From assembly GCA_003159055.1 (NCBI GenBank), contig PMLH01000386.1, positions 1 through 8,376 on the forward strand: 8,376 nt of DNA. The letters run 5' to 3'. The stretch is from Myxococcales bacterium. Its GTDB lineage: Bacteria > Myxococcota > Polyangia > Fen-1088. Every line of letters begins with the position of its first letter. Within the stretch, counting starts at the first letter, position 1. The notes beneath the pieces were generated by a model. It worked only from the letters and a program-made list of their open reading frames with translations. It was not told the DNA's origin and did no database searches. A program made the translations under genes and the position numbers. Below are positions 1 through 6,296 of this stretch, piece by piece.

Positions 1-904
1 TGGTCAGGTTCTGCCCGAGCACGCGCACGGCGATGTTGGTGTTCAGGCCCTTCTCGCGGTCGCCGAAGATCTGCCAGCCCTCGCCCTTGGCCTCCACCAC
101 TTCGACGTCGAAGCCGGGGGCCCCGTTCTCGCCCTGCGGGCAAACGATCGTCGGCTCGGCACCGAGGTTGCGCAAGGCCGAACCGAAGCGCGCCTTCCCC
201 TCGGTGTCACCCCCGCCGGGAGTCAGCCCCTTGATGATGCCCATGCCGTACTTCTCGGACCGGCGAGCGGCGTCGCGCTGGTTCCACGTGCGATCGAGGT
301 AGGGCACACCGAGCGAGCGCACGAGGCCGCCCATCCACGAGCGGTATCCGCCCATGACAAACCACTTGCCGTCGCTGCGCGGCTCTTCGTCCGTGCGGGG
401 CAGGTACACGAGCGGTTCATTCCACGCGGTAACAGTGTATTTCCAGTTCGACCAGTTCCACCGCACGAAACGCGGATGCCAGGGAATTACGCGCGGAATC
501 CACTTGCCGCCCTTGTGGTCCCAGACGATAGGCCCGTAGGAGAAACCGAGGCCCACGTACCACTTGAGCAGCTCCCTCGCGTTGTCAGGATCTAGCATGT
601 GCATCCACAGACCGTCGTCCTGTGTGCGGTCGCTGCCGCCCAATTCATCCGCGAGCCCCCTGGCCTTCTTGCGGTCGTCCACCGGCACAAACTCAATGTC
701 GGCGGAAAGCAGGCCATCGATCCGAGTGTCGACCACGGCGGCGATCCTGTCGTCGCTGAGGCACTCTTCCCAGAACGTCGCCGACTGCATGAAGTAGCCC
801 TGCTCGTGCTCGACCATGATCGAACGGTAGTTGGCGATATTGTCGGTCGTCCGCCAGTTGGAGGAAACTGGCAGCTGTCGGAACTCTCGAGTGTCTGGTC
901 TCAT
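1..904 (-). CDS. phage portal protein, DUF935 / Mu gp29-like (3' end outside window)
   Basis: This is the N-terminal 301 residues of a portal protein, the ring at the capsid vertex through which DNA is packaged. The frame is open from ATG 904 to the window edge, so the C-terminus is missing; family members are usually about 450-550 residues. Seen: an N-terminal region rich in Trp and acidic residues, then PWHPRFVRWNWSNW (141-154), KYGMGIIKG (218-226), SALRNLGAEPTIVCPQG (242-258), and IFGDREKGLNTNIAVRVLGQNLT (279-301, read in two parts) at the edge. The ALRxLGxx...P.G block and the ...xxxLGQxLT segment are typical of DUF935 portals. The start is supported by GAGGG about 8 bases upstream. It lies 31 bases after the large terminase, the usual TerL-portal order. 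A different portal family is possible but less likely. Confidence 0.85.
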   Translation of the reverse strand, partial: MRPDTREFRQLPVSSNWRTTDNIANYRSIMVEHEQGYFMQSATFWEECLSDDRIAAVVDTRIDGLLSADIEFVPVDDRKKARGLADELGGSDRTQDDGLWMHMLDPDNARELLKWYVGLGFSYGPIVWDHKGGKWIPRVIPWHPRFVRWNWSNWKYTVTAWNEPLVYLPRTDEEPRSDGKWFVMGGYRSWMGGLVRSLGVPYLDRTWNQRDAARRSEKYGMGIIKGLTPGGGDTEGKARFGSALRNLGAEPTIVCPQGENGAPGFDVEVVEAKGEGWQIFGDREKGLNTNIAVRVLGQNLT

Positions 905-935
905 ATGTCGTCCCTCTCTCTTCACCTATACGCTT

Positions 936-2402
936 CTAGCGCCTCGGCTTCCAGTGCGGCGCCAGCTTGGGGTAGCTGACAGGCTGGTGCCGTCGCGCCA
1001 CATTGTAGGCGCCGGTCAGGCAATCGACCTGGTTGTCCTTGCGCGAGCCAACGCCGGTGAACCGCTGTACCTCACGCAGGAATGCCTTCACGTCCCACTC
1101 CACTTCCTCGGCATGCGGCACGGTGATTAGACCTGGGGTTCGCCCCCAAGCCGCCGACGCCGGTTGGGCGCGCTGGAACTTGTCCCCTACCGGGAAGTCC
1201 TCGTGAATGCGCAGGTCCGGATCGATCTCGCGGAGTATCTGCGCGACTGCTTTGAAGCCAGACACCGACTCGATCCAGGTATCGACGCCGCCGTGCTTCT
1301 TCTGGAAGGCCAGCAACTCGCGTGCGTACTGCGGAACCGTCCAGTGCCCTTTTTTTACGTCGGCGACGTGCGCCCGCATCTCCGGGCCGTAGCCTTCGCA
1401 TTCGAGCATCAGCATCGCGCCGTCGTCGGCCGTGGTCTTCTCGCTGGCCGCGGGGTCGCCGTAGATGATCCGACGGTGTTCTGCGAGTGCCACTGACCGG
1501 TAGGTCTCGGTACCGAATACGTTGTGCCCGCGCGGGCGAGGACGACCCTGGTAGAGAGCCGAGAACGACCACTCTCCCTGGATGGCTCGAATCTTCTCCA
1601 ACTCCGCAACGGTGTAGAGCGGATTGCCGTCCCATAGCGCCTCTCCGGGGGCGCGGCCAAGCGGGTCATTCTCATCGGCGATGGCAGCGAGGTTGATGTA
1701 CTCCCATCCAAGCTCGTCCACGATGCGCCCGACCATGTCGTCGGGATTCCACCTCTGCATCACCACGAGGATGGATCCGCCCTCCATGCGGGGGACGATG
1801 ACCTCGGTCAGGGTCTCCCAGATTCGCTGGTTGATGATTTCGCTGTCGGCCTCCTCGCGGTTTTTGTAGGGGTCGTCGTAGACGCACCAGCCAGAGAGGC
1901 GCCGGCCCATGATGCCGCCGCCGGCACCGGCGGCTAGGAAGTACCCGCCCTCGTCGTTCTCCCAGGCTCCCATGGCGTCGGACTCCCCGAACCGAACGCC
2001 CGCTTCGGCCGCGATGGCGCGCGCGCGCCGGGACTCAAAAAGCGCCTTGTCCCCGCTGTAGGTCAGGTATCCGTTGATGTCGCCGCCGTGGTACTGCATC
2101 CACCAAGCCATGCATCGCAGGATGGTCAAGGTCTTGGTGTGACCGGGGGGCATCGAGATGCAGGCACGCACCGGCTCGTATTCCCCGCGCTGAAATAGAT
2201 TCAGAATGGGCTCGATGTGGCGCGGGGGCGGATGGTGTGGCGCTACTCGGCGAATAAAGCGGTCTGGCGTTTCCGGCGCTGGCCCTCCGACCCGGACCAT
2301 CCTGGACAGCTCGGGAAGATCGCTCGGGTCGGCGTTCTCGATCAGGCTTCTGACCAGCGCGGCCCTCTCCGCTTGCAGCTGCGCAAGCCGCGCATCGATC
2401 AC
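936..2402 (-). CDS. terL: terminase large subunit (packaging ATPase-nuclease)
   Basis: This is the DNA packaging motor, 488 residues, full length. The ATPase half shows a Walker A-like loop MPPGHTKT (84-91), Walker B WCVYDDP (172-178) with Asp176-Asp177, and the motif III-like QRWNPDD (216-222). Family signatures follow: WEYINLAAIADENDPLGR (233-250) and FSALYQGRPRPRG (280-292). The RNase H-fold nuclease half shows candidate metal ligands Asp316 (IYGDPA), Glu378 (TWIESV) and Asp460 (KDNQVD). The layout matches the psiM2-ORF9-type terminases. The start is GTG, overlapping the small terminase stop by 4 bases (GTGA), which suggests translational coupling. The Walker A loop has Thr where most family members have Gly (HTKT rather than HGKT/S). 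The function is close to certain. Confidence 0.96.
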   Translation of the reverse strand: MIDARLAQLQAERAALVRSLIENADPSDLPELSRMVRVGGPAPETPDRFIRRVAPHHPPPRHIEPILNLFQRGEYEPVRACISMPPGHTKTLTILRCMAWWMQYHGGDINGYLTYSGDKALFESRRARAIAAEAGVRFGESDAMGAWENDEGGYFLAAGAGGGIMGRRLSGWCVYDDPYKNREEADSEIINQRIWETLTEVIVPRMEGGSILVVMQRWNPDDMVGRIVDELGWEYINLAAIADENDPLGRAPGEALWDGNPLYTVAELEKIRAIQGEWSFSALYQGRPRPRGHNVFGTETYRSVALAEHRRIIYGDPAASEKTTADDGAMLMLECEGYGPEMRAHVADVKKGHWTVPQYARELLAFQKKHGGVDTWIESVSGFKAVAQILREIDPDLRIHEDFPVGDKFQRAQPASAAWGRTPGLITVPHAEEVEWDVKAFLREVQRFTGVGSRKDNQVDCLTGAYNVARRHQPVSYPKLAPHWKPRR

Positions 2403-2917
2403 GGCTCGGCCTTCGGCTCCGCAGTCGGCTCCGGTTCCCCTTCTTTGCTCCCGGTCGGTTCCTCGTCCGTGGCCCCACTGCTCTTTGCGGCCAACTCCAG
2501 TGCGGCGGCTACCGCGGCCAGGTCCTGCCGTGACTCCGCTGTGGTCGGCTGGCGGTTCAGGGACATTGAGCGGTCGCTGCTCGTCAGGTCCATCTGCTGA
2601 CGTGGTCTGCCGGCGTATTGCTCGCGCAGTCCCTTGCGGGCGAGATCGCTTTTGCCAAACCCAGCCATTACCTCGCGGTGCACCAGAGCCACGATCAGCG
2701 GCGTATCGTCTGGCAGCCCCAGCTTGCGCACCATCGTCAGCTCAAGGCCCGTAACCGCAGGGCCCTCTAAAATTTTGGCGACGCGTTCGCCACGCGTGCG
2801 GCCGTTGTGTCCCTCTGGGTTGAGCGTCGCCTGCCCCTTCACACCGGGTCGCAGGTTGCCCAGGCTGCGGGGGTTCGTGCCGCGCTTGCTGGGCGGGAAG
2901 GGGGAGTCGTCAGCCAT
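2399..2917 (-). CDS. terS: probable terminase small subunit (DUF5681-like)
   Basis: A 172-residue protein that probably recognises phage DNA and loads it onto TerL. The N-terminus carries a basic, Gly/Asn-rich stretch, NLRPGVKGQATLNPEGHNGR (about 21-40), like the 'WxxGQSGNPxGRP' signature of DUF5681 and many small terminases. A helical middle follows with HREVMAGFGKSDLARKGLREQYAGRPRQQ in two parts (about 82-110), recalling the 'YGKP' region seen before the end of TerS proteins. The tail is acidic and Glu/Pro-rich. ATG 2917 is chosen because GGGGAGG lies 7 bases upstream; an in-frame GTG at 2938 is weaker. Its stop overlaps the TerL start. Position directly before TerL is the strongest argument; the sequence alone is divergent. 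Confidence 0.75.
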   Translation of the reverse strand: MADDSPFPPSKRGTNPRSLGNLRPGVKGQATLNPEGHNGRTRGERVAKILEGPAVTGLELTMVRKLGLPDDTPLIVALVHREVMAGFGKSDLARKGLREQYAGRPRQQMDLTSSDRSMSLNRQPTTAESRQDLAAVAAALELAAKSSGATDEEPTGSKEGEPEPTAEPKAEP

Positions 2918-2944
2918 CGGAGCGCCTCCCCAGCGCACGATCCG

Positions 2945-3769
2945 CTACAGCGCGAGGCTGGATTGTTGGAGCCGATGCCCAGTCACTGCCACGGCCTGCA
3001 CGTCCGGGAATTGCTCCCAGCGCTTGCCGTCTAGTTCGTGACCAGCCGACGTCGGGCGCACACCGCCCCACTGCTTGAAAAAAAATGGCACCCCAGCACC
3101 GGCGCAGGCATCGCGGAGCGCGCGCGGCCAGTCCATGCGATCCACGCGAGGAGCCCATTTGCCCTTGTCGTCCCTGGTCGCGCATCCGCGCAGGTCGCGC
3201 CACTTGGCGTCCATCAGGTGCGTTCCGGATTCCCCGCCCCAGATTGCCCAGTGAAGATGTTTGATCCATGGTCGCACGTCCACGAGCGACAGCGCCGGCT
3301 CGACCGAAAGAAATCGCACAGGCACATCGACATTGAGCAACGCCGGGATGCGAACGTCCGCACGCTCTTGGTCCTCGACCGTTACGCCGGCCCAGAAGTT
3401 CGCGGGCAGCTTGCGTCGTTGGCTGTACCTGACCAGATTCTCGTGGCGCTTGGTAAGCACCTGGTATTGATGCTGGGGCGTCGACTCGATCACATCGAGC
3501 ACGCGATCCCGATATGAGTCCTCGACTTTCTCCCAAAAAAGATCCGACATGCTGTTTACGAAAATCAGCGATGGCGTCTTGACCTTCGTGGGTTCGCCGA
3601 GCTTGTGCGGACGGATCGTCAGGTCGAATCCGTTCGGAAACGCGGCGGTGCCGCGCTTGTTCTCGGCGAGCGTGCGGGCGTAGCAAAACTTGCACCCCGG
3701 CGAGACGGCCACACAGCCGCTCATGGGGTTCCAAGTGCTGGTCGTCCACCTTATGGCCGTTAGTTGCAT
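2945..3769 (-). CDS. phage Gp37/Gp68 family protein (DUF5131) with three-Cys motif
   Basis: 274 residues, full length for the family. Hallmarks in order: WNPMSGCVAVSPGCKFCYAR (13-32) with Cys19, Cys26 and Cys29 forming the three-Cys motif; IFVNSMSDLFWE (69-80); YQVLTKRHENL (102-112); WAGVTVEDQE (126-135); RFLSVEPAL (152-160); WAIWGGESG (174-182); VPFFFKQWGG (227-236); and LDGKRWEQFP (246-255). The family is widespread in phages and mobile elements. Its Cys arrangement resembles iron-sulfur or radical-SAM-like enzymes, but I know of no settled biochemical activity. The start overlaps the HNH stop by 10 bases and has GAGGTG upstream. It sits between an HNH gene and the terminases and two genes after a methyltransferase. 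The family call is firm; the reaction is unknown. Confidence 0.92.
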   Translation of the reverse strand: MQLTAIRWTTSTWNPMSGCVAVSPGCKFCYARTLAENKRGTAAFPNGFDLTIRPHKLGEPTKVKTPSLIFVNSMSDLFWEKVEDSYRDRVLDVIESTPQHQYQVLTKRHENLVRYSQRRKLPANFWAGVTVEDQERADVRIPALLNVDVPVRFLSVEPALSLVDVRPWIKHLHWAIWGGESGTHLMDAKWRDLRGCATRDDKGKWAPRVDRMDWPRALRDACAGAGVPFFFKQWGGVRPTSAGHELDGKRWEQFPDVQAVAVTGHRLQQSSLAL

Positions 3770-4278
3770 CGCTGCACCTCACGATCATGGTGACAGCGAC
3801 TACAGACCGCTTGGATGTCGAGGTGATGCCCAGCCTCGTATCCGAGATAATGATCGTACTCGTGGCGTCGCTCCCCTGGCTCCCAGAGATGACCGCAGTC
3901 CGCACACGCGAGCGTGCTTGGTCGCGGTAGCCTTCCCGTTCGTACCAGCACGTTGATTCTGCGTCGAGCCTGCCGCTTGTCCCCGTCGCGCTCTGGCAAT
4001 GGCTTAGGACCCCTTCCGTGAGGTTTGCCATTTTTCGTTCTGACCGCCGTGGAGCACGGCCTACAAATTGATTTGAGGCCATCGCTTCTACTGCGATCAG
4101 CCTGATAGCGAGATTCAGGCAGCCACTCCCTGCACCTAGCGCAACGCTTTTCTCCGCGTGCGCGCTTGACGAGATACTCCTCGACGGTGAGTCCGTTGCG
4201 TTTTGCGGCCCCGTGCCATCCGCCTCGCGTGATGCCACTAGGAGCCGAATCGCTTCTGATGTCTCGTTTTGCTTCCAT
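3760..4278 (-). CDS. HNH endonuclease with two Cys-rich zinc sites
   Basis: 172 residues. Residues 46-75 hold CARC (46-49) and CRPC (72-75), a probable structural zinc finger with LPESRY and DGLKSI between them, as in many phage HNH and endonuclease VII-like proteins. The C-terminal HNH (about 124-168) has CADC (125-128), YDHYLGYE (141-148) with Asp142-His143, then VCSRCHHDRE (158-167) with Cys159, Cys162 and His163-His164. It would cut or nick DNA with a metal ion. HNH proteins beside terminases are known to assist genome packaging in HK97-like phages, so a packaging role is plausible; a homing nuclease is the alternative. No good Shine-Dalgarno precedes ATG 4278, and a candidate promoter ends 6 bases before it. 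The stop overlaps the Gp37/Gp68 start by 10 bases. Confidence 0.85.
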   Translation of the reverse strand: MEAKRDIRSDSAPSGITRGGWHGAAKRNGLTVEEYLVKRARGEKRCARCREWLPESRYQADRSRSDGLKSICRPCSTAVRTKNGKPHGRGPKPLPERDGDKRQARRRINVLVRTGRLPRPSTLACADCGHLWEPGERRHEYDHYLGYEAGHHLDIQAVCSRCHHDREVQRCN

Positions 4279-4313
4279 TTCACGAGACTACTAAAACTAG
4301 ACAAAATGGTCAA
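4279..4313 (-). promoter_or_regulatory. candidate leaderless promoter of the HNH gene
   Basis: Read on the minus strand: TTGACC (4313-4308), a 17-base spacer, TAGTCT (4290-4285), then CGTGAA and the ATG at 4278. The -35 matches 5 of 6 consensus bases and the -10 only 3 of 6. The spacer is AT-rich, unlike the surroundings. Transcription would start at about the ATG, so the mRNA would have almost no leader. This fits the lack of a Shine-Dalgarno. The geometry copies that of the promoter at 6884-6917. Confidence 0.45.
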
Positions 4314-4330
4314 GCTTTTCTCGAGTGTTT

Positions 4331-4942
4331 TTAGCATTTAGCACCCTTAAGACGTATTGCGTAGTAATACGTCTTCGGTGGGGCGTTGGTGATGGCAGGA
4401 TCTGCTTGCAAGCGCTTGCATTCTGTGGGTTTCACGCGCGCTCCCAGGACCGCCCAGTCCACCGCCCAGCGGATGATGTCGTCGTACCAACGCCGCATCA
4501 GTCCGGTGTAGGTCAGGTTCGCGCCGGCCACCGCGCACGCGAAATCCGAGGATCCCAATTCGATGCTACGACATAGAGTGCACGTCGCCGTAACGACGAG
4601 GTCGCGCTCGGGCTGCAGCTTGAGCAACGCGCGCATGAGGGGCCACGGATTCGCGTAGGCGTCCAGGTCGATGATGTCCCAAGGTCCACGCTCCATCGCG
4701 CGCTTGATCATCGTCGCATTGTCACCCCGCCAGCATTCTCCGTTTATGTCGCCTGGCTTGCGCGCAAAACGCTTATCCATTCCGAGATGCCCCCCCCCAG
4801 CGTTTTTCCAAACCGCGCGGTACATGTGACCTTCCCCGGCGTAGCACTCAAGGATAGTGGGGCTCTTCGGTGCCCAGTCGAGCGCCTGCTTGCGCACCGC
4901 AATCTTCGAGAATGGATCCCCGTTGTCAGTCTTGGCCTGCAC
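4331..4942 (-). CDS. class I SAM-dependent methyltransferase-like protein
   Basis: 203 residues from GTG 4942. Rossmann-type motifs are seen in order: motif I ILECYAGEG (30-38), an acidic residue after the next strand in GMDKR (Asp56), GDN (73-75), and motif IV IIDLDAYANPWP (90-101), followed by VVTATCTLC (116-124). The DLDxYxxPW motif is closer to Trm1-type RNA methyltransferases than to the usual DPPY/NPPY of DNA amino-methyltransferases, so tRNA/RNA and DNA are both possible substrates. GTG 4942 has GAGG 6 bases upstream and overlaps the ParB-like gene by 17 bases; a TTG at 4975 would add 11 residues but looks weaker. The gene contains a G9 tract (codons 49-51) and a perfect inverted repeat near its end. 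The fold call is good; the target is unknown. Confidence 0.7.
   Translation of the reverse strand: MQAKTDNGDPFSKIAVRKQALDWAPKSPTILECYAGEGHMYRAVWKNAGGGHLGMDKRFARKPGDINGECWRGDNATMIKRAMERGPWDIIDLDAYANPWPLMRALLKLQPERDLVVTATCTLCRSIELGSSDFACAVAGANLTYTGLMRRWYDDIIRWAVDWAVLGARVKPTECKRLQADPAITNAPPKTYYYAIRLKGAKC
4349..4375. repeat. perfect 10-bp inverted repeat with 7-base loop
   Basis: AAGACGTATT (4349-4358), loop GCGTAGT, AATACGTCTT (4366-4375). Both arms match exactly. It lies inside the last codons of the methyltransferase gene, about 35-60 bases before the candidate HNH promoter. Neither strand has a T-run after it, so it is not an ordinary intrinsic terminator. It could be an operator or an mRNA hairpin protecting or separating the two transcripts. 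Confidence 0.7.
4790..4798. repeat. C9/G9 homopolymer tract inside methyltransferase gene
   Basis: Nine C on the plus strand, read as GGG GGG GGG in the methyltransferase gene (Gly49-Gly51). The frame is correct on both sides, since motif I lies before it and Asp56 and motif IV after it. Tracts of this length are prone to slippage and to sequencing error. Confidence 0.85.
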
Positions 4943-5588
4943 CGCTGACCTCGATGCGAGTTTCCTCTCCCTCAAACTTACGCACGGCTGCCTCTATTTC
5001 AGGCAGCAGGTCGGAACGGGTGGCTATCATGACCCACGCTTTCTTTGGTGTAGGCGCGAGGTCGAAGTCTTCCAGGGATGCGCGCTTACGTGCTACCTCA
5101 CTTTCCTCATCGCCTTTCTCTTGCGCACCTTCCAGTTCCTTCTCCAGCTCGTCCAGCGCCAGAAACTCGAACCCGTCTTCGCCCTCCAGCTCCTTGAGCT
5201 GCGCCAGTGCGTCCTCGGTGAACTCGCCCGCAATGTGCCGATTGTTGGCCACGAGGTTGGCCATGCGCTGTTTCGTCTCGTCCCAGTCGACGAAGCGAAC
5301 GTGGAAGCGCTCGCCGGTCTTGGGGTGCTCGATGTAGCCCTCTTTCCCGGTGCGCACGCACTCGGTAGCGCCGGCCGCCAGAAGTCGCTCGTAGCGCTGA
5401 TGACCGCTCACCCATTGTCCGGTGCGGTCGTTGAAGACCATGCCGAGCTCGCCGAAGGTCTCCAGCGACACTCCCAAAGCAGCCCTGGCCTCGGCTGAAA
5501 TCTTGCGTGGGTTGGCCGGGTCTGGAGACAGCGCGGTCAGGGGAACGCAAATCTGTTCCGATTCAGTTCTTGCTTTCGATTTCGACAC
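4926..5588 (-). CDS. ParB-like N-terminal domain protein
   Basis: 220 residues. A ParB/sulfiredoxin-type domain occupies about residues 13-120: ICVPLTALSPDPANPRKI (13-30) with the NPRKI box, GQWVSGHQRYERLLAAG (57-73) with the GHxR motif that binds nucleotide in ParB, and NLVANNRHIAGEF (111-123). After it come an acidic, coiled-coil-prone stretch (about 132-172, LKELEGEDGFEF then ELEKELEGAQEKGDEES) and a C-terminal KKAWVMIATRSDLL...AVRKFEGEETRIEV domain (182-214). In phages such domains often precede or are fused to DNA methyltransferases; here a methyltransferase gene overlaps its end. The role may be DNA binding, CTP-dependent clamping or nuclease action. The start is GTG with no well-spaced Shine-Dalgarno, so the exact N-terminus is uncertain, though the domain is complete. 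Confidence 0.82.
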   Translation of the reverse strand: MSKSKARTESEQICVPLTALSPDPANPRKISAEARAALGVSLETFGELGMVFNDRTGQWVSGHQRYERLLAAGATECVRTGKEGYIEHPKTGERFHVRFVDWDETKQRMANLVANNRHIAGEFTEDALAQLKELEGEDGFEFLALDELEKELEGAQEKGDEESEVARKRASLEDFDLAPTPKKAWVMIATRSDLLPEIEAAVRKFEGEETRIEVSGAGQD

Positions 5589-5598
5589 CTTAGGTCAG

Positions 5599-5627
5599 GT
5601 GGTACTCGCATCGGTGCGACAGGTCAA
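5599..5627 (-). promoter_or_regulatory. weak candidate promoter before the ParB-like gene
   Basis: In the 54-base gap after the lipoprotein stop, the minus strand reads TTGACC (5627-5622), 17 bases, TACCAC (5604-5599), then 10 bases to the GTG at 5588. The -10 matches only 3 of 6 bases. The gap also contains a near direct repeat, AGGTCAGGTGG (5592-5602) and AGGTCAAGTGG (5621-5631) on the plus strand. Listed because the gene lacks a clear Shine-Dalgarno. Confidence 0.2.
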
Positions 5628-5642
5628 GTGGGTGGCGCGCGG

Positions 5643-6296
5643 TCACTGCGATGGACACACCGTGGCGCAAGTGGCCGCGGCATCGAAGCACAGCCCATTG
5701 CGCGTGTTTGCGCTGCCGCTCGTGGCAAAATCGTCAATGCTCGTCGTGCAGTAGCCAGCGGAGGTCGAGTCTAGGTTGGTCGCAGCAGTTAGAACGCCGT
5801 CGACCTTTTCGATCTTGCACCCCGCGTAACACGCGATCGTACCGTTGGGGCCCAGCTCGGGATAGCGTCCGCAGTAGACACCTGCCTTTGCGATCAGGAC
5901 TGGCTGGGTCCCGTAGGTGCAGCGCGGGAATGACGCCATGTTGGCGACCTCTGGACCTGCCTCGCGTCCGGCTTCCGGTCCTGGCACGCGCATGGTGTCC
6001 GGCTGGGCCGAGAGCATATCGACGGCGATTTGCACGTCGGGCTGGACGGGAGGCAGGGTATCCAGGCTCACCTCCGACCCCGTCGCCACGCCCACGTCAG
6101 TCGCTGGGCGCGTGTCTGTCTGCGCCTCCGGCCCTGTGACCACCAGGGTGTCCACGGCTGGGCGCGTGTCCGGCGGGGAAACTGCTGCCACCTCCTCGCC
6201 CCAAGCGGCGTCCGGCGTGGTGGTCAGAGCGATCCCCGATCCGTTGCCTGCGCAGGCCAGGAATAGAGACGCGAGCGCGATGGTTGCGATCCTCAT
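5643..6296 (-). CDS. Cys-rich lipoprotein with Asp/Thr/Pro repeat linker
   Basis: 217 residues. The N-terminus MRIATIALASLFLAC is a short signal peptide with a lipobox-like FLAC (Cys15; Phe at -3 instead of the usual Leu/Val/Ile), so the protein is probably lipidated and exported. Residues 43-96 are about three imperfect 18-residue repeats starting DTRPAVD, DTRPATD and DTLPPVQ, a flexible acidic linker. Residues 123-217 form a compact domain with eight Cys (126, 142, 156, 160, 183, 203, 210, 214), probably four disulfides, containing GVYCGRYPELGPNGTIACYAGC in two parts (139-160). I do not recognise the domain. AGGAGG lies 6 bases before ATG 6296, a strong start. However, the frame is also open upstream into the preceding gene, so a 353-residue product from 6704 is formally possible. 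A phage-encoded lipoprotein suggests superinfection exclusion, lysogenic conversion or an envelope role (inference). Confidence 0.72.
   Translation of the reverse strand: MRIATIALASLFLACAGNGSGIALTTTPDAAWGEEVAAVSPPDTRPAVDTLVVTGPEAQTDTRPATDVGVATGSEVSLDTLPPVQPDVQIAVDMLSAQPDTMRVPGPEAGREAGPEVANMASFPRCTYGTQPVLIAKAGVYCGRYPELGPNGTIACYAGCKIEKVDGVLTAATNLDSTSAGYCTTSIDDFATSGSANTRNGLCFDAAATCATVCPSQ
6063..6170 (-). repeat. two 54-bp imperfect tandem repeats in the lipoprotein linker
   Basis: Unit 1 is 6170-6117 and unit 2 is 6116-6063. Both open with the same 14 bases (plus strand GCTGGGCGCGTGTC at 6157-6170 and 6103-6116). Each encodes 18 residues starting DTRPA. A third, more diverged unit follows (DTLPPVQ...). 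The DNA repeat could allow the linker to change length by recombination. Confidence 0.65.

Noticed and set aside
1911..1934. GC-rich palindrome CCGCCGG...CCGGCGG
   Set aside because: It encodes the Ala/Gly-rich AAGAGGG stretch before the terminase Walker B; the symmetry follows from GC-rich Gly and Ala codons.
3078..3085. A8 tract as a frameshift site
   Set aside because: It encodes the conserved VPFFFKQWGG motif of Gp37/Gp68 proteins and the frame is right on both sides.
3038..3517. 159-codon plus-strand frame antisense to Gp37/Gp68
   Set aside because: No recognisable domain, and the opposite strand encodes a firmly identified protein.
2910..4337. 475-codon open frame on the minus strand
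   Set aside because: It overlaps the HNH and Gp37/Gp68 genes in another frame, has an Arg/Ser-rich low-information translation and shows no motifs, whereas both overlapped genes have clear family signatures.
4349..4375. Inverted repeat as an intrinsic terminator
   Set aside because: No T-run follows on either strand within the next 10 bases; kept only as an inverted repeat of unknown role.
4857..5498. 213-codon plus-strand frame
   Set aside because: It is antisense to the ParB-like gene, and its Leu/Val-rich translation is what antisense of an acidic, Glu-rich gene gives; no ribosome binding site or motif.
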